Shown: positions 8,171 to 14,750 of the stretch, piece after piece
How positions within the stretch are numbered: position 1 is the stretch's first letter
How the letters are laid out: each line of letters opens with the position of its first letter
DNA from: Acetothermia bacterium UBA7521
GTDB taxonomy: Bacteria; Bipolaricaulota; Bipolaricaulia; Bipolaricaulales; Bipolaricaulaceae
Assembly (NCBI GenBank): GCA_002479455.1
Contig: DLNB01000062.1
Span: 787-17,140, forward strand
DNA length: 16,354 nucleotides
Direction of reading: 5' to 3'
Notes under the pieces: generated by a model
What the model saw: only the letters and a program-made list of their open reading frames with translations
What the model was told of the DNA's origin: nothing
Databases searched by the model: none
Translations under genes and position numbers: made by a program

Positions 8171-9139
8171 TCATTTCACCCGGGTCGCGAGCCCGCGGCA
8201 CAGATCCCCGAACGCCGCCCTCGCCCCGGTCGGCCAGGGTAGTTCTCTCGTCCGCTCCTCGACCTCGGCCAACAGCCGGTCTGACTGCTCGGCGGTCGCC
8301 TCGTCCGCCCCCAGCTTTGCCAGCCGCGCCCGGGCCTCGTCCAGGCTCCCTTCCTGGAGCAGCGTAGCGAAGGGCGGATCCCGCTCCAACGCCCAGGCGA
8401 TCGGGAACGAGCGCTTCCCCCGTACGAGGTCCGCCCCCACCTCCTTCCCAAACTCGCTTGGCTTGCCCCATAGGCCCAGCCAGTCGTCCCGCACCTGGAA
8501 CGCCACCCCCAGAAGCTCTCCCACGGCGCGGTGCGCGCGGGAGAGGTCGGGGCGGCGGGCGGCGATCGCCCCCAGCTCGAGGGCGGAACCGAGGAGCGCC
8601 CCCGTCTTCCCGCGGGCCATCTCCAGGTACAGCTCGGTCCCCGCGGGCCTCCCCTCCAGATCGAGGTCGCGGGCCTGTCCCTCCACCATCGCCACCGTGG
8701 CCGCAGCAAGAGAGGCGACAGCGCACGCAGCACCACCCCCGAGGATCTCAGCCTGGGCCGCGGTGTGGAACGCGAGGGCAAGGAGTCCGTCCCCGGCGTG
8801 AATCGCCTGGCGTTCGCCCAGCACCACCCACGCCGTGGGCCGGCCGCGGCGGACCCGGTCACCGTCCACGATGTCGTCGTGAACGAGGGAGAAGGTGTGA
8901 ACAAGCTCGATCGCCGCAGCGAGGGGAAGGGCCTCCGGCAGATCTCCGGCCAACGCCTCGCAGGCGAAACACACCAAAGACGGGCGGAGGAGTTTTCCGC
9001 CAATCCCCGGTCCCGACACACCGCCCGCCTCCACCAGCCCAAGGGGGTAACCGGTGAGCTGTCTCAGGATCCCCTCCTCGGGCACGATCGCCTCAAGCGC
9101 GGAGACGATCTCGGTTCGGTACCGTTCAAGGATTTTCAT
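8171..9139 (-). CDS. Polyprenyl diphosphate synthase (short-chain trans-prenyltransferase)
   Basis: This 322-aa trans-isoprenyl diphosphate synthase condenses IPP with allylic diphosphates. It shows GKLLRPSL (48-55), a first Asp-rich motif DDIVD (88-92) followed by RVRRG, EGQARDLD (153-160), GKTGALL, and a second Asp-rich region RDDWLG (217-222) followed by KRSFP. In the second motif the third Asp is Gly222, a variant of DDxxD. Phe83 lies five residues before the first motif with no insertion in it, as in type I short-chain synthases. A C15-C20 product is therefore inferred, and FPP would suit squalene supply. The stop lies 1 nt from hpnH, and the ATG lies inside the end of the upstream regulator gene (14-bp overlap). 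Confidence 0.92.
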   Translation of the reverse strand: MKILERYRTEIVSALEAIVPEEGILRQLTGYPLGLVEAGGVSGPGIGGKLLRPSLVCFACEALAGDLPEALPLAAAIELVHTFSLVHDDIVDGDRVRRGRPTAWVVLGERQAIHAGDGLLALAFHTAAQAEILGGGAACAVASLAAATVAMVEGQARDLDLEGRPAGTELYLEMARGKTGALLGSALELGAIAARRPDLSRAHRAVGELLGVAFQVRDDWLGLWGKPSEFGKEVGADLVRGKRSFPIAWALERDPPFATLLQEGSLDEARARLAKLGADEATAEQSDRLLAEVEERTRELPWPTGARAAFGDLCRGLATRVK

Positions 9140-9746
9140 GGAACCCCTCGTAGCTCGGGAGGCGTACGAACCCCTGTTCTAGCGCTGTCCGGACAAGGGC
9201 GGCGGTGGTATGCGCACCGAGCTTGCGCATCGCGGACGCTTTGTGGGCCCGAACCGTGGCCACGGACCGCGAGAGAAAATGCGCAATCTCCGACGTCTTC
9301 TTCCCCTCCGCCACGAGCTGCACCACCTCCCGCTCGCGAGCCGTGAGAAGGGAAGTGTTCGGCAGAGGAGGGGGCAGCAGGACCTCGCCCCGGGCCGCGC
9401 GGCGGACGGCGTCCACGAGAACCGTGGGAGAATCGCCCTTCAGCACGTAGGCCGCTGCTCCGGCGCGCGTCGCCTCGGCTCTCCACTCCGGGTCATCGAA
9501 CATCGAGATCATCACCACCGCCACTTCGCGCCGCCGCAGCCGCCGACACAGCTCGACCCCGGACAGCTCGGGCAGGGCCGCGTCGAGGATCGCCACGTCG
9601 GGAGAGAACTCCCGAACAACGCGCCACCCCTCTCGGCCTGACGTCGCCTGGCCCACCACCTCGAACCCGGCCTCGGTCAGAATCCGAGCGATCCCCTCTC
9701 GAACGAGAGCGTGGTCGTCCACAATGACCGTCCTCACGGAACCCAT
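9126..9746 (-). CDS. NarL/LuxR-family response regulator 1
   Basis: This 206-aa regulator has a receiver domain (about 4-120) and a C-terminal LuxR-type helix-turn-helix (about 140-200). The acidic pocket is Asp10/Asp11, the predicted phosphoacceptor Asp55 (ILDAALPELSG) and the conserved Lys103 (VLKGDS). The HTH reads LLTAREREVVQLVAEGKKTSEIAHFL in two segments, followed by SVATVRAHKASAMRKLG. The ATG at 9746 gives the canonical start; an in-frame extension to 9839 would add about 31 non-homologous residues. It lies 41 bp after regulator 2, with a GC-rich hairpin between. It overlaps the prenyl synthase start by 14 bp, tying the regulatory genes to the lipid genes. Confidence 0.93.
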   Translation of the reverse strand: MGSVRTVIVDDHALVREGIARILTEAGFEVVGQATSGREGWRVVREFSPDVAILDAALPELSGVELCRRLRRREVAVVMISMFDDPEWRAEATRAGAAAYVLKGDSPTVLVDAVRRAARGEVLLPPPLPNTSLLTAREREVVQLVAEGKKTSEIAHFLSRSVATVRAHKASAMRKLGAHTTAALVRTALEQGFVRLPSYEGFHENP

Positions 9747-9757
9747 CGTACGGGAGG

Positions 9758-9773
9758 CGCCCCTGCGGGGGCG
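9758..9773. other. Short GC-rich hairpin between the two regulator genes
   Basis: A 6-bp perfect inverted repeat with a 4-nt loop (CGCCCC-TGCG-GGGGCG on the plus strand) lies in the 41-bp gap between regulator 2 and regulator 1. It is not followed by a U-run on the minus strand, so it does not look like an intrinsic terminator. It could shape translation or RNA processing, which is inferred. Confidence 0.45.
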
Positions 9774-9787
9774 ATCGGGGGAGCGCA

Positions 9788-10378
9788 CTATCCTCTCCGC
9801 TGCAGGGCACGGGCCCGGAGCTCGGCTGTGGTCTGGCAACCCAGCTTGGCCTTCAGCCCTTCGAGATGCGACTCCACCGTTTTCACCGAGATCCCTAGCT
9901 CACAGGCGATCGATCGGTTGGGGATCCCCGTCGCGAGCAGGCGGAACACCTCTTCCTCGCGCGGGGAGAGACGCACGGGGGGGGGGAATGGCCCGCGGCC
10001 GCGGAGGCAGTCCTCGATCGCCACCCGTAGCTCATCCGGAGATGACGCCTTCGACAGGAACCCGTCAGCTCCGGCGCGAGCCGCCTCTGCCCCCAGCCAC
10101 GGGTCGTCGAAGGCGGTGACGGCGAGGACGCGCGCGCTGGGCACAGCCTCCTTCACCCGGGCCAGGCCGTCCAGCCCCCCGCCCGGCATGGCAAGGTCCC
10201 ACAGGACAAGGTCCGGCTTCTCGTCCTGGGCAAGGAGGATCCCCTGCTCTCCATCGGCAGCCAGGCCGACGACCGAGATCCCCTGCCCGACGAGGAGCCG
10301 GGCGAGGCCCTCGCGAACGAGAGGGTGGTCATCAACGATCAGGGCGCGAATCACGGCACGGGATCGAAAATGTGACAT
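9788..10378 (-). CDS. NarL/LuxR-family response regulator 2
   Basis: This 196-aa protein has a receiver domain with Asp16/Asp17, predicted phosphoacceptor Asp61 (VLWDLAMPGG), Thr88 and Lys110. A LuxR-type HTH follows at the C-terminus (SPREEEVFRLLATG, then ISVKTVESHLEGLKAKLG). The ATG at 10378 is chosen because GGAGG lies 7 nt upstream. The gene starts inside the kinase gene (47-bp overlap, different frame), a strong sign of translational coupling and a cognate pair. A GTG at 10354 would also leave an intact receiver. It is only moderately similar to regulator 1 by eye (different acceptor contexts), so the two probably have distinct targets or form a pair. Confidence 0.93.
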   Translation of the reverse strand: MSHFRSRAVIRALIVDDHPLVREGLARLLVGQGISVVGLAADGEQGILLAQDEKPDLVLWDLAMPGGGLDGLARVKEAVPSARVLAVTAFDDPWLGAEAARAGADGFLSKASSPDELRVAIEDCLRGRGPFPPPVRLSPREEEVFRLLATGIPNRSIACELGISVKTVESHLEGLKAKLGCQTTAELRARALQRRG

Positions 10379-11540
10379 GCGTCCCCCTCCCCGGATTGGA
10401 ACGCACACGGAGGTCCCCACCGAGGAAGCCCACCCATTCCTTCATCCCGGACAAGCCCAACCCGTCCCGAGCCCGCTCCGGGTCGAATCCCTGTCCGTTG
10501 TCAGCCACTTCGCCAACGATGCCGCCCCTCCTTCGCTCGATGCGAATCGCAACCTGCTTCGCCGCGGCGTGGCGCTGCACATTGGCCAGCGCCTCCTGGA
10601 TCACGCGGAACGCGGCCGTCTCCACCTCTGGGGGAAGCCTCCCCGACGGACCCTCGACCTCAGCGGCAACCCCCGAGGATGTGGAAAACCGGTCGGCCAA
10701 CGCCCGGAGGGCGGGGGTGAGGCCCAGCTCGTCGAGGAGCGGAGGGCGCAGCTCCCGTGCCAGCGACCTCATCCCGTCCACCGCCTCGCCGAGGAGCCGC
10801 TCCGCCTCTTTCGGGTCGCCGCCCGCCACCGCCCACCGAGCGGCGGCCAGGGTCTGCCCCAGCTCGTCGTGCAGCTTGCGGGCAATCCTCGTCCGCTCCT
10901 CTTCCTGGGCCGTGAGCAGCCGCGAGGAGAGCTCGGCCAGGGCCCTCCTCCGCCGTTCGTACATCCCGGCGAACGCTCGCACCGTGAACGCCAGCACCGC
11001 GTAGAACCCGACCCCACCCACGAGGATAGTGGCCACAACCCGCACCAGATCGCGGTGGGGCGGGAGATCGCCGCGGAACGGGAGGAAGTGCGGGAGAATC
11101 CCCGCCAGCTCCAGGATCGCGACGAGGGCGAACCCGAGGAGGGCGATCCCCGTCACCACGTACCCCGCCAGGGGCGGGAGGAAGAAGTTCGCGTACACCA
11201 CGGTGAACAAATAGAACAGCACCCCCACCCAGGCCACCCCTCCCAACCGGTGCACCAGATAACTCACAAGCACGCTCTCCAGGGCCAGGAACGCGGCGTG
11301 CACGTTCTGGAGCGACCGAAGCGTCCGCTGGCGCCGGAGGAGCCACTGGAAGGGAAGGGTCAGGAGGAACCACGCGAACGGGACCGCGAACACAGGGTTG
11401 AATGGGAAACCTGGCACGCCTAACACGATCAGCGTGACCGCGCAGAACACCCCCAGGGTGACCCGCCGGACGCGGAACGTCCGGTCCACGATCACCCGCA
11501 TCTCCCCGAGCTCGCGGCCCTCGACCGCCACGTTCGTCAC
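10332..11540 (-). CDS. NarL/DesK-type membrane sensor histidine kinase
   Basis: This 402-aa kinase has an N-terminal hydrophobic region (about 28-190) with roughly five or six membrane segments. A charged linker (about 194-212) follows, then a HisKA_3 dimerisation domain with His224 in RIARKLHDELGQ. The HATPase domain has an N-box (QEALANVQRHA, 315-325), a G1 box (DNGQGF, 347-352) and GLGLSGM (360-366). No extracytoplasmic sensor domain is obvious, so a membrane or lipid-state signal is an attractive inference. The GTG start at 11540 lies 6 nt after a TAGAAT -10-like hexamer; Met14 (11501) is an alternative. It is the first gene of the long minus-strand operon and overlaps regulator 2. Confidence 0.93.
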   Translation of the reverse strand: MTNVAVEGRELGEMRVIVDRTFRVRRVTLGVFCAVTLIVLGVPGFPFNPVFAVPFAWFLLTLPFQWLLRRQRTLRSLQNVHAAFLALESVLVSYLVHRLGGVAWVGVLFYLFTVVYANFFLPPLAGYVVTGIALLGFALVAILELAGILPHFLPFRGDLPPHRDLVRVVATILVGGVGFYAVLAFTVRAFAGMYERRRRALAELSSRLLTAQEEERTRIARKLHDELGQTLAAARWAVAGGDPKEAERLLGEAVDGMRSLARELRPPLLDELGLTPALRALADRFSTSSGVAAEVEGPSGRLPPEVETAAFRVIQEALANVQRHAAAKQVAIRIERRRGGIVGEVADNGQGFDPERARDGLGLSGMKEWVGFLGGDLRVRSNPGRGTHVTFSIPCRDSRPDR

Positions 11541-11546
11541 CCAGGG

Positions 11547-11552
11547 ATTCTA
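11547..11552 (-). promoter_or_regulatory. Predicted -10 element for the kinase/hopanoid operon (leaderless)
   Basis: The minus strand reads TAGAAT, one mismatch from TATAAT, ending exactly 6 nt before the GTG at 11540. Transcription would begin at or next to the start codon. No -35 is convincing at 17 nt; TTGCGA lies about 20 nt away. No Shine-Dalgarno precedes the GTG, which fits a leaderless mRNA. Confidence 0.5.
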
Positions 11553-11578
11553 GTCCATCGCCAGCCACCGGCTCGCAA

Positions 11579-11587
11579 TGGTATGAT
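11579..11587 (+). promoter_or_regulatory. Predicted extended -10 promoter for ppa (leaderless)
   Basis: TGGTATGAT is an extended -10 (TGn plus TATGAT, one mismatch from TATAAT). The hexamer ends 6 nt before the ppa ATG (11594). The intervening CTCCCC has no Shine-Dalgarno, so the transcript probably starts at the ATG. A -35 is not evident, as is common with extended -10 promoters. It lies back to back with the kinase promoter in a 53-bp divergent gap. Confidence 0.55.
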
Positions 11588-11593
11588 CTCCCC

Positions 11594-12079
11594 ATGAGCG
11601 AGGCACAGGTGATCGCCCTCGTCGAAGTCCCGAAGGGAAGCCGGAACAAGTACGAGCACGACGAGGCATCGGGGCAGCTGCGGCTCGATCGCGTGCTCTA
11701 CTCCCCGCTGCACTACCCGGCTGACTACGGGTTCATCGTCGGCACGCTCGCCGAGGACGGGGATCACCTCGACGCGCTCATCGTGACCTACGAGGCCACG
11801 TTCCCCGGGTGCCTCGTCCCCGTGCGTCCCGTGGGGGTCTTGGACATGCGCGACGAGAAAGGACGCGATCAGAAGATCCTCGCTGTGCCCACGGTGGATC
11901 CCCGGTTCGACGAGGTGGCCGATCTTCCCCACCTCCCGCAACACTTCCTCGCCGAGATCGAACACTTCTTCCAGGTCTACAAGACCCTCGAGGCGAAGGA
12001 TACGGAGATCTACGGGTGGGCGGGGGCGGAGGAGGCGCAGCGGATCCTCGCCGAGGCCCAGGGTCGGGCGGGCCGATGA
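11594..12079 (+). CDS. ppa: Inorganic pyrophosphatase (family I)
   Basis: This 161-aa soluble Mg-dependent pyrophosphatase hydrolyses PPi to two phosphates. It shows EVPKGSRNKYE (11-21), the LYSPLHYPADYGFI block (35-48), and the metal-binding signature DGDHLD (55-60) with Asp55, Asp57 and Asp60 conserved. The signature carries His58 where most members have Pro. The later VDPRFDEV and FFQVYKTLEAKD blocks are typical. It is slightly shorter than the E. coli enzyme. It appears leaderless and starts a three-gene operon through an ATGA overlap. Isoprenoid chain elongation releases PPi, so facing the hopanoid operon is sensible but not proof of a dedicated role. Confidence 0.94.
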   Translation: MSEAQVIALVEVPKGSRNKYEHDEASGQLRLDRVLYSPLHYPADYGFIVGTLAEDGDHLDALIVTYEATFPGCLVPVRPVGVLDMRDEKGRDQKILAVPTVDPRFDEVADLPHLPQHFLAEIEHFFQVYKTLEAKDTEIYGWAGAEEAQRILAEAQGRAGR

Positions 12080-12660
12080 GGCCCCCTCCCCGCCGCGCCG
12101 TTGTGCTCGACGGGATCTCGACCTCGGGCGAAAACAAGGTCAGAGACTCCCTGATCGAGGCAACGGGCGAGGCTGGTCTCAACGCAAAAGTCATCGCCCT
12201 GCGCGACCTGGAGGTCGCCGCCTGCCAAGGGTGCTTCGGATGTTGGATCCGCATCCCCGGGGAGTGCGTGATCCCCGACGCGGGGCGCGACGCCGCCCGC
12301 ACCGTGATCCAAAGCGACCTTGCGGTTTTCCTGACTCCCGTGACGTTCGGAGGGTACTCCTCCACACTGAAGAAGGCGGTGGATCGACTCATCCCGCTCG
12401 TGTCCCCCTACTTCCGGCGGGTCGGGGGCGAGGTCCACCACCGGCCCCGTTATCGGCGCCATCCCCGCCTGATCGGTGTTGGCCTCCTTGACCGATCCGA
12501 TCCCGAAGCAGAGACGGTGTTCGCTCAGCTCGTGGAGCGGAACGCGATCAACCTGTGTACACCAGCCCACGCTGCGGTGGTCGTCCGAACCGATGAGGAA
12601 CCCGCCGTGCTGCGCCAGCGCGTGCGCGGTGCCCTGAAAGAGGTGGGAATCCAGCCATGA
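12076..12660 (+). CDS. Iron-sulfur flavoprotein / NADPH-dependent FMN reductase family
   Basis: This 194-aa flavodoxin-fold protein opens with a strand and a phosphate-binding loop (AVVLDGISTSGEN, 8-20). A compact cysteine motif follows: Cys50, Cys53, Cys56 and Cys64 (CxxCxxC-x7-C), as in archaeal and clostridial iron-sulfur flavoproteins (Isf), where it binds a [4Fe-4S] cluster. The TPVTFGGYSSTLKKAVDR stretch (87-104) is the flavin-contact region of the family. The ATG at 12076 overlaps the ppa stop (ATGA), which fixes the start despite a longer open frame. Isf proteins transfer electrons or detoxify oxygen species; the partner here is unknown. The adjacent flavoprotein gene suggests a redox pair. 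Confidence 0.8.
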   Translation: MRPPPRRAVVLDGISTSGENKVRDSLIEATGEAGLNAKVIALRDLEVAACQGCFGCWIRIPGECVIPDAGRDAARTVIQSDLAVFLTPVTFGGYSSTLKKAVDRLIPLVSPYFRRVGGEVHHRPRYRRHPRLIGVGLLDRSDPEAETVFAQLVERNAINLCTPAHAAVVVRTDEEPAVLRQRVRGALKEVGIQP

Positions 12661-13301
12661 ACGAGGCCAAGACGGCGGTCCTCCTCGTGGGAAGCCCGAA
12701 GGGCCTTGCCCGGAGCACGGGGAGCCGCCGGGCGGCGGTGCTCCTCGATGCCCTCCAGGACCGCGGGTGGGCCCAGGAGAAGGTCCATCTCCTCTCGGCC
12801 CTCCGATCGGAGGAGGGTCGGGCCGGTCTTCTGAAGGTAGTGGCGAGCACGGACCTCGTCATCCTCGCGACGCCCCTGTACGTGGACAGCCTACCCGCCC
12901 CGGTCGTCGGGGCGCTGGAGCACCTCCATGGCCACCACAGATCCATGGGGGAGCCGAAGCAGTTCGTGGCCTTCCTCAACTGCGGGTTCCCCGAGGCGTC
13001 GCACAACGCGACAGCCCTCCAGATCTGCCGCCTGTTCACCGAGGCCATGGGATGGATGTGGGCGGGCGGTCTCTCGATGGGCGGAACGGGAATGACGGGC
13101 GAAATTCTGCAACAGGTGATGACCCAGGTCGCCGAGGCCCTCGCCCGGGGAGATCCTGTGCCCACAGGGGCCGCGGCCCTGGTCTCCAAGCCGAGGATGA
13201 AGACCTGGCTCTACATCCTCGGGGGTAACGTCATGTGGCGCCGGCTCGCGCGAAGACAGGGGTCCCAGCGGAACCTCTCCGCTCGGCCGTACGCCCCGTA
13301 A
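12657..13301 (+). CDS. Flavodoxin-fold NAD(P)H-dependent oxidoreductase-like protein
   Basis: This 214-aa protein resembles NADPH-dependent FMN reductases. It has an N-terminal strand and phosphate loop VGSPKGLARSTGSRR (11-25), a central DLVILATPLYVDSLPAP segment (66-82), and FLNCGFPEASHN (106-117). It lacks the four-cysteine motif of its neighbour. The C-terminus is basic (RRLARRQGSQRN). The ATG overlaps the stop of the iron-sulfur flavoprotein gene (ATGA), so the two are translationally coupled. Substrate and electron partner cannot be read from sequence. Confidence 0.7.
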   Translation: MNEAKTAVLLVGSPKGLARSTGSRRAAVLLDALQDRGWAQEKVHLLSALRSEEGRAGLLKVVASTDLVILATPLYVDSLPAPVVGALEHLHGHHRSMGEPKQFVAFLNCGFPEASHNATALQICRLFTEAMGWMWAGGLSMGGTGMTGEILQQVMTQVAEALARGDPVPTGAAALVSKPRMKTWLYILGGNVMWRRLARRQGSQRNLSARPYAP

Positions 13302-13421
13302 GCGAAGGGGCTCCGCAGCGCGATCGTTGGTCAGACACCACTCCGTGCGCCGGGCGGAGCTTGAGATCGGGCGGGCTCCACCTCGTCCGATCTCCCGATA
13401 CCCCTCCTCCCGACCGGCAGG

Positions 13422-13427
13422 TAGCGT
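13422..13427 (+). promoter_or_regulatory. Weak -10-like hexamer before the glycosyltransferase
   Basis: TAGCGT fits the loose TANNNT pattern and ends exactly 6 nt before the ATG at 13434, the same spacing as at ppa and the kinase. There is no Shine-Dalgarno and no good -35. It is listed because of the repeated spacing; the hexamer alone is poor evidence. The rest of the 132-bp gap after the flavoprotein gene shows nothing clear. Confidence 0.25.
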
Positions 13428-13433
13428 TGCCCT

Positions 13434-14750
13434 ATGGCCCACGTCGTCTTCACCGGAGCCCACCTGGGCTACGACCCGCGAAAGGTTCCGCTGGGAGGCG
13501 GCGCCGCGGTGGGGATCGCCCTCGCCCGTCGTTGGACGGAGACAGGGCCGTTCCCGTTCCTCGTCCTTGGATCCGGGGACAGACCGCCGCTCCCGGGGAT
13601 CCCCTACCGCCAGGTAGCGTGGAATCCGAGGGGGGAGGGCCATCCCGCCGGCCTTTCCGTCCGCCAGTACGCCCGCCTGTCCCGGGAGTTCGAGCGGGGC
13701 GTCACCCAGTTCTTGCGGGACTTCGCCCGCGACGTAGATCCAACCGAAGTCTGCGTCCTTCACAACGACATCGCCGAGGCGGGCGACTTCGCGGAGATCG
13801 CCTCCCTGGGCTACCGCCAGGCGGCGATCTTCCACGTCGACGTGGTGGACTACGTGGCCCAAATCTACCTTCGTGGGCTCCTGCCCGCCCGAAGCCTCGC
13901 CCGTATCTGGCGCGGTCTCGAACGGGCCCGCCTCGCCCCCATCCTCCCCGACGTGGCAGATCTCGCGTTCGGCAAACAGGAGGCGTGCGCCCGGCACTGC
14001 GAGCTCCTCGTCGTCCCATCCCGACGGATGGCGGAGATCCTCCGCCGTGCCTACCCCTGGCGAACCGAGGAGAACGTCCTCGCCCTGCCGTGGGGGACGA
14101 ACGCCGAGCCGGAGCATCCCGAGACCGAGGCGATCCGAGCAGATCTGGAGCAGCGGTACGACCCCGATGGGAGGCCGGTGCTCCTCACCCTGTCCCGGAT
14201 CTCACCGGAGAAGGGCCAGGACCTGTTCCTTCGCGCGTTGCGACTCTGGGAGCGACGCGGGGGCAGTGAACTCCTGGTGTTCATCTGCGGGGCGGCGGCG
14301 TACATGCACGGGGGAAGCTACCTGCGCACCCTGCACCGGCTCGCCCGGGGCCTGCGCAAGGTGGAGGTCCACTTCCCCGGCTACGTGGCCGGCGCGGAGA
14401 AGCACGCGTTCTTCCGACTGAGCGACATGTACGTGTTCCCGTCCCGGCACGAGAGCTACGGGCTGACGCTCATGGAGGCTCTCGCCGCAGGGTTGCCTGT
14501 CCTCACCACCGATCACCGCTCGGCCCGCGACCTCGTCCGGCCCGAGTTCGGGCGGGTCGTCTCCACACAGCCCGTGGCCTTGTGCGGAGGCTTGACCGAG
14601 CTTGTTGACCACCGGGAGGACCTCCCGCGGATGGGCGAGGCCGCTCGAACGTTTGCCCAGGATCGGCCGTTCTCCCTCGCCGCCGACCTGCTCGCCTCGC
14701 GCCTCGTCCGCCTCATGTCCCCCGAACCCGTTGTCTTGCATCATCGTTAG
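13434..14750 (+). CDS. GT4-type glycosyltransferase
   Basis: This 438-aa GT-B fold glycosyltransferase has an N-terminal acceptor domain beginning HVVFTGAHLGYDP with a glycine-rich loop (GGGAAVG, about 21-27). Its C-terminal nucleotide-sugar domain contains LTLSRISPEKGQDLFLRAL (about 251-269), VHFPGYV, and the E-x7-E motif Glu340...Glu348 in ESYGLTLMEAL, followed by AAGLPVLTTD. It would transfer a sugar from an NDP-sugar to an unknown acceptor. No signal peptide or membrane segment is seen, so it is probably cytoplasmic or peripheral. It stands alone between the flavoprotein operon and a gene-free stretch. A link to hopanoid head-group glycosylation is possible, but only proximity supports it. 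Confidence 0.85.
   Translation: MAHVVFTGAHLGYDPRKVPLGGGAAVGIALARRWTETGPFPFLVLGSGDRPPLPGIPYRQVAWNPRGEGHPAGLSVRQYARLSREFERGVTQFLRDFARDVDPTEVCVLHNDIAEAGDFAEIASLGYRQAAIFHVDVVDYVAQIYLRGLLPARSLARIWRGLERARLAPILPDVADLAFGKQEACARHCELLVVPSRRMAEILRRAYPWRTEENVLALPWGTNAEPEHPETEAIRADLEQRYDPDGRPVLLTLSRISPEKGQDLFLRALRLWERRGGSELLVFICGAAAYMHGGSYLRTLHRLARGLRKVEVHFPGYVAGAEKHAFFRLSDMYVFPSRHESYGLTLMEALAAGLPVLTTDHRSARDLVRPEFGRVVSTQPVALCGGLTELVDHREDLPRMGEAARTFAQDRPFSLAADLLASRLVRLMSPEPVVLHHR

Noticed and set aside
7207..8367. 386-aa plus-strand open frame antisense to hpnH
   Set aside because: Shadow of the hpnH gene; no conserved motif.
9711..11423. 570-aa plus-strand open frame antisense to the kinase and regulator 2
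   Set aside because: No domain visible and biased composition; the minus strand encodes an intact kinase and receiver.
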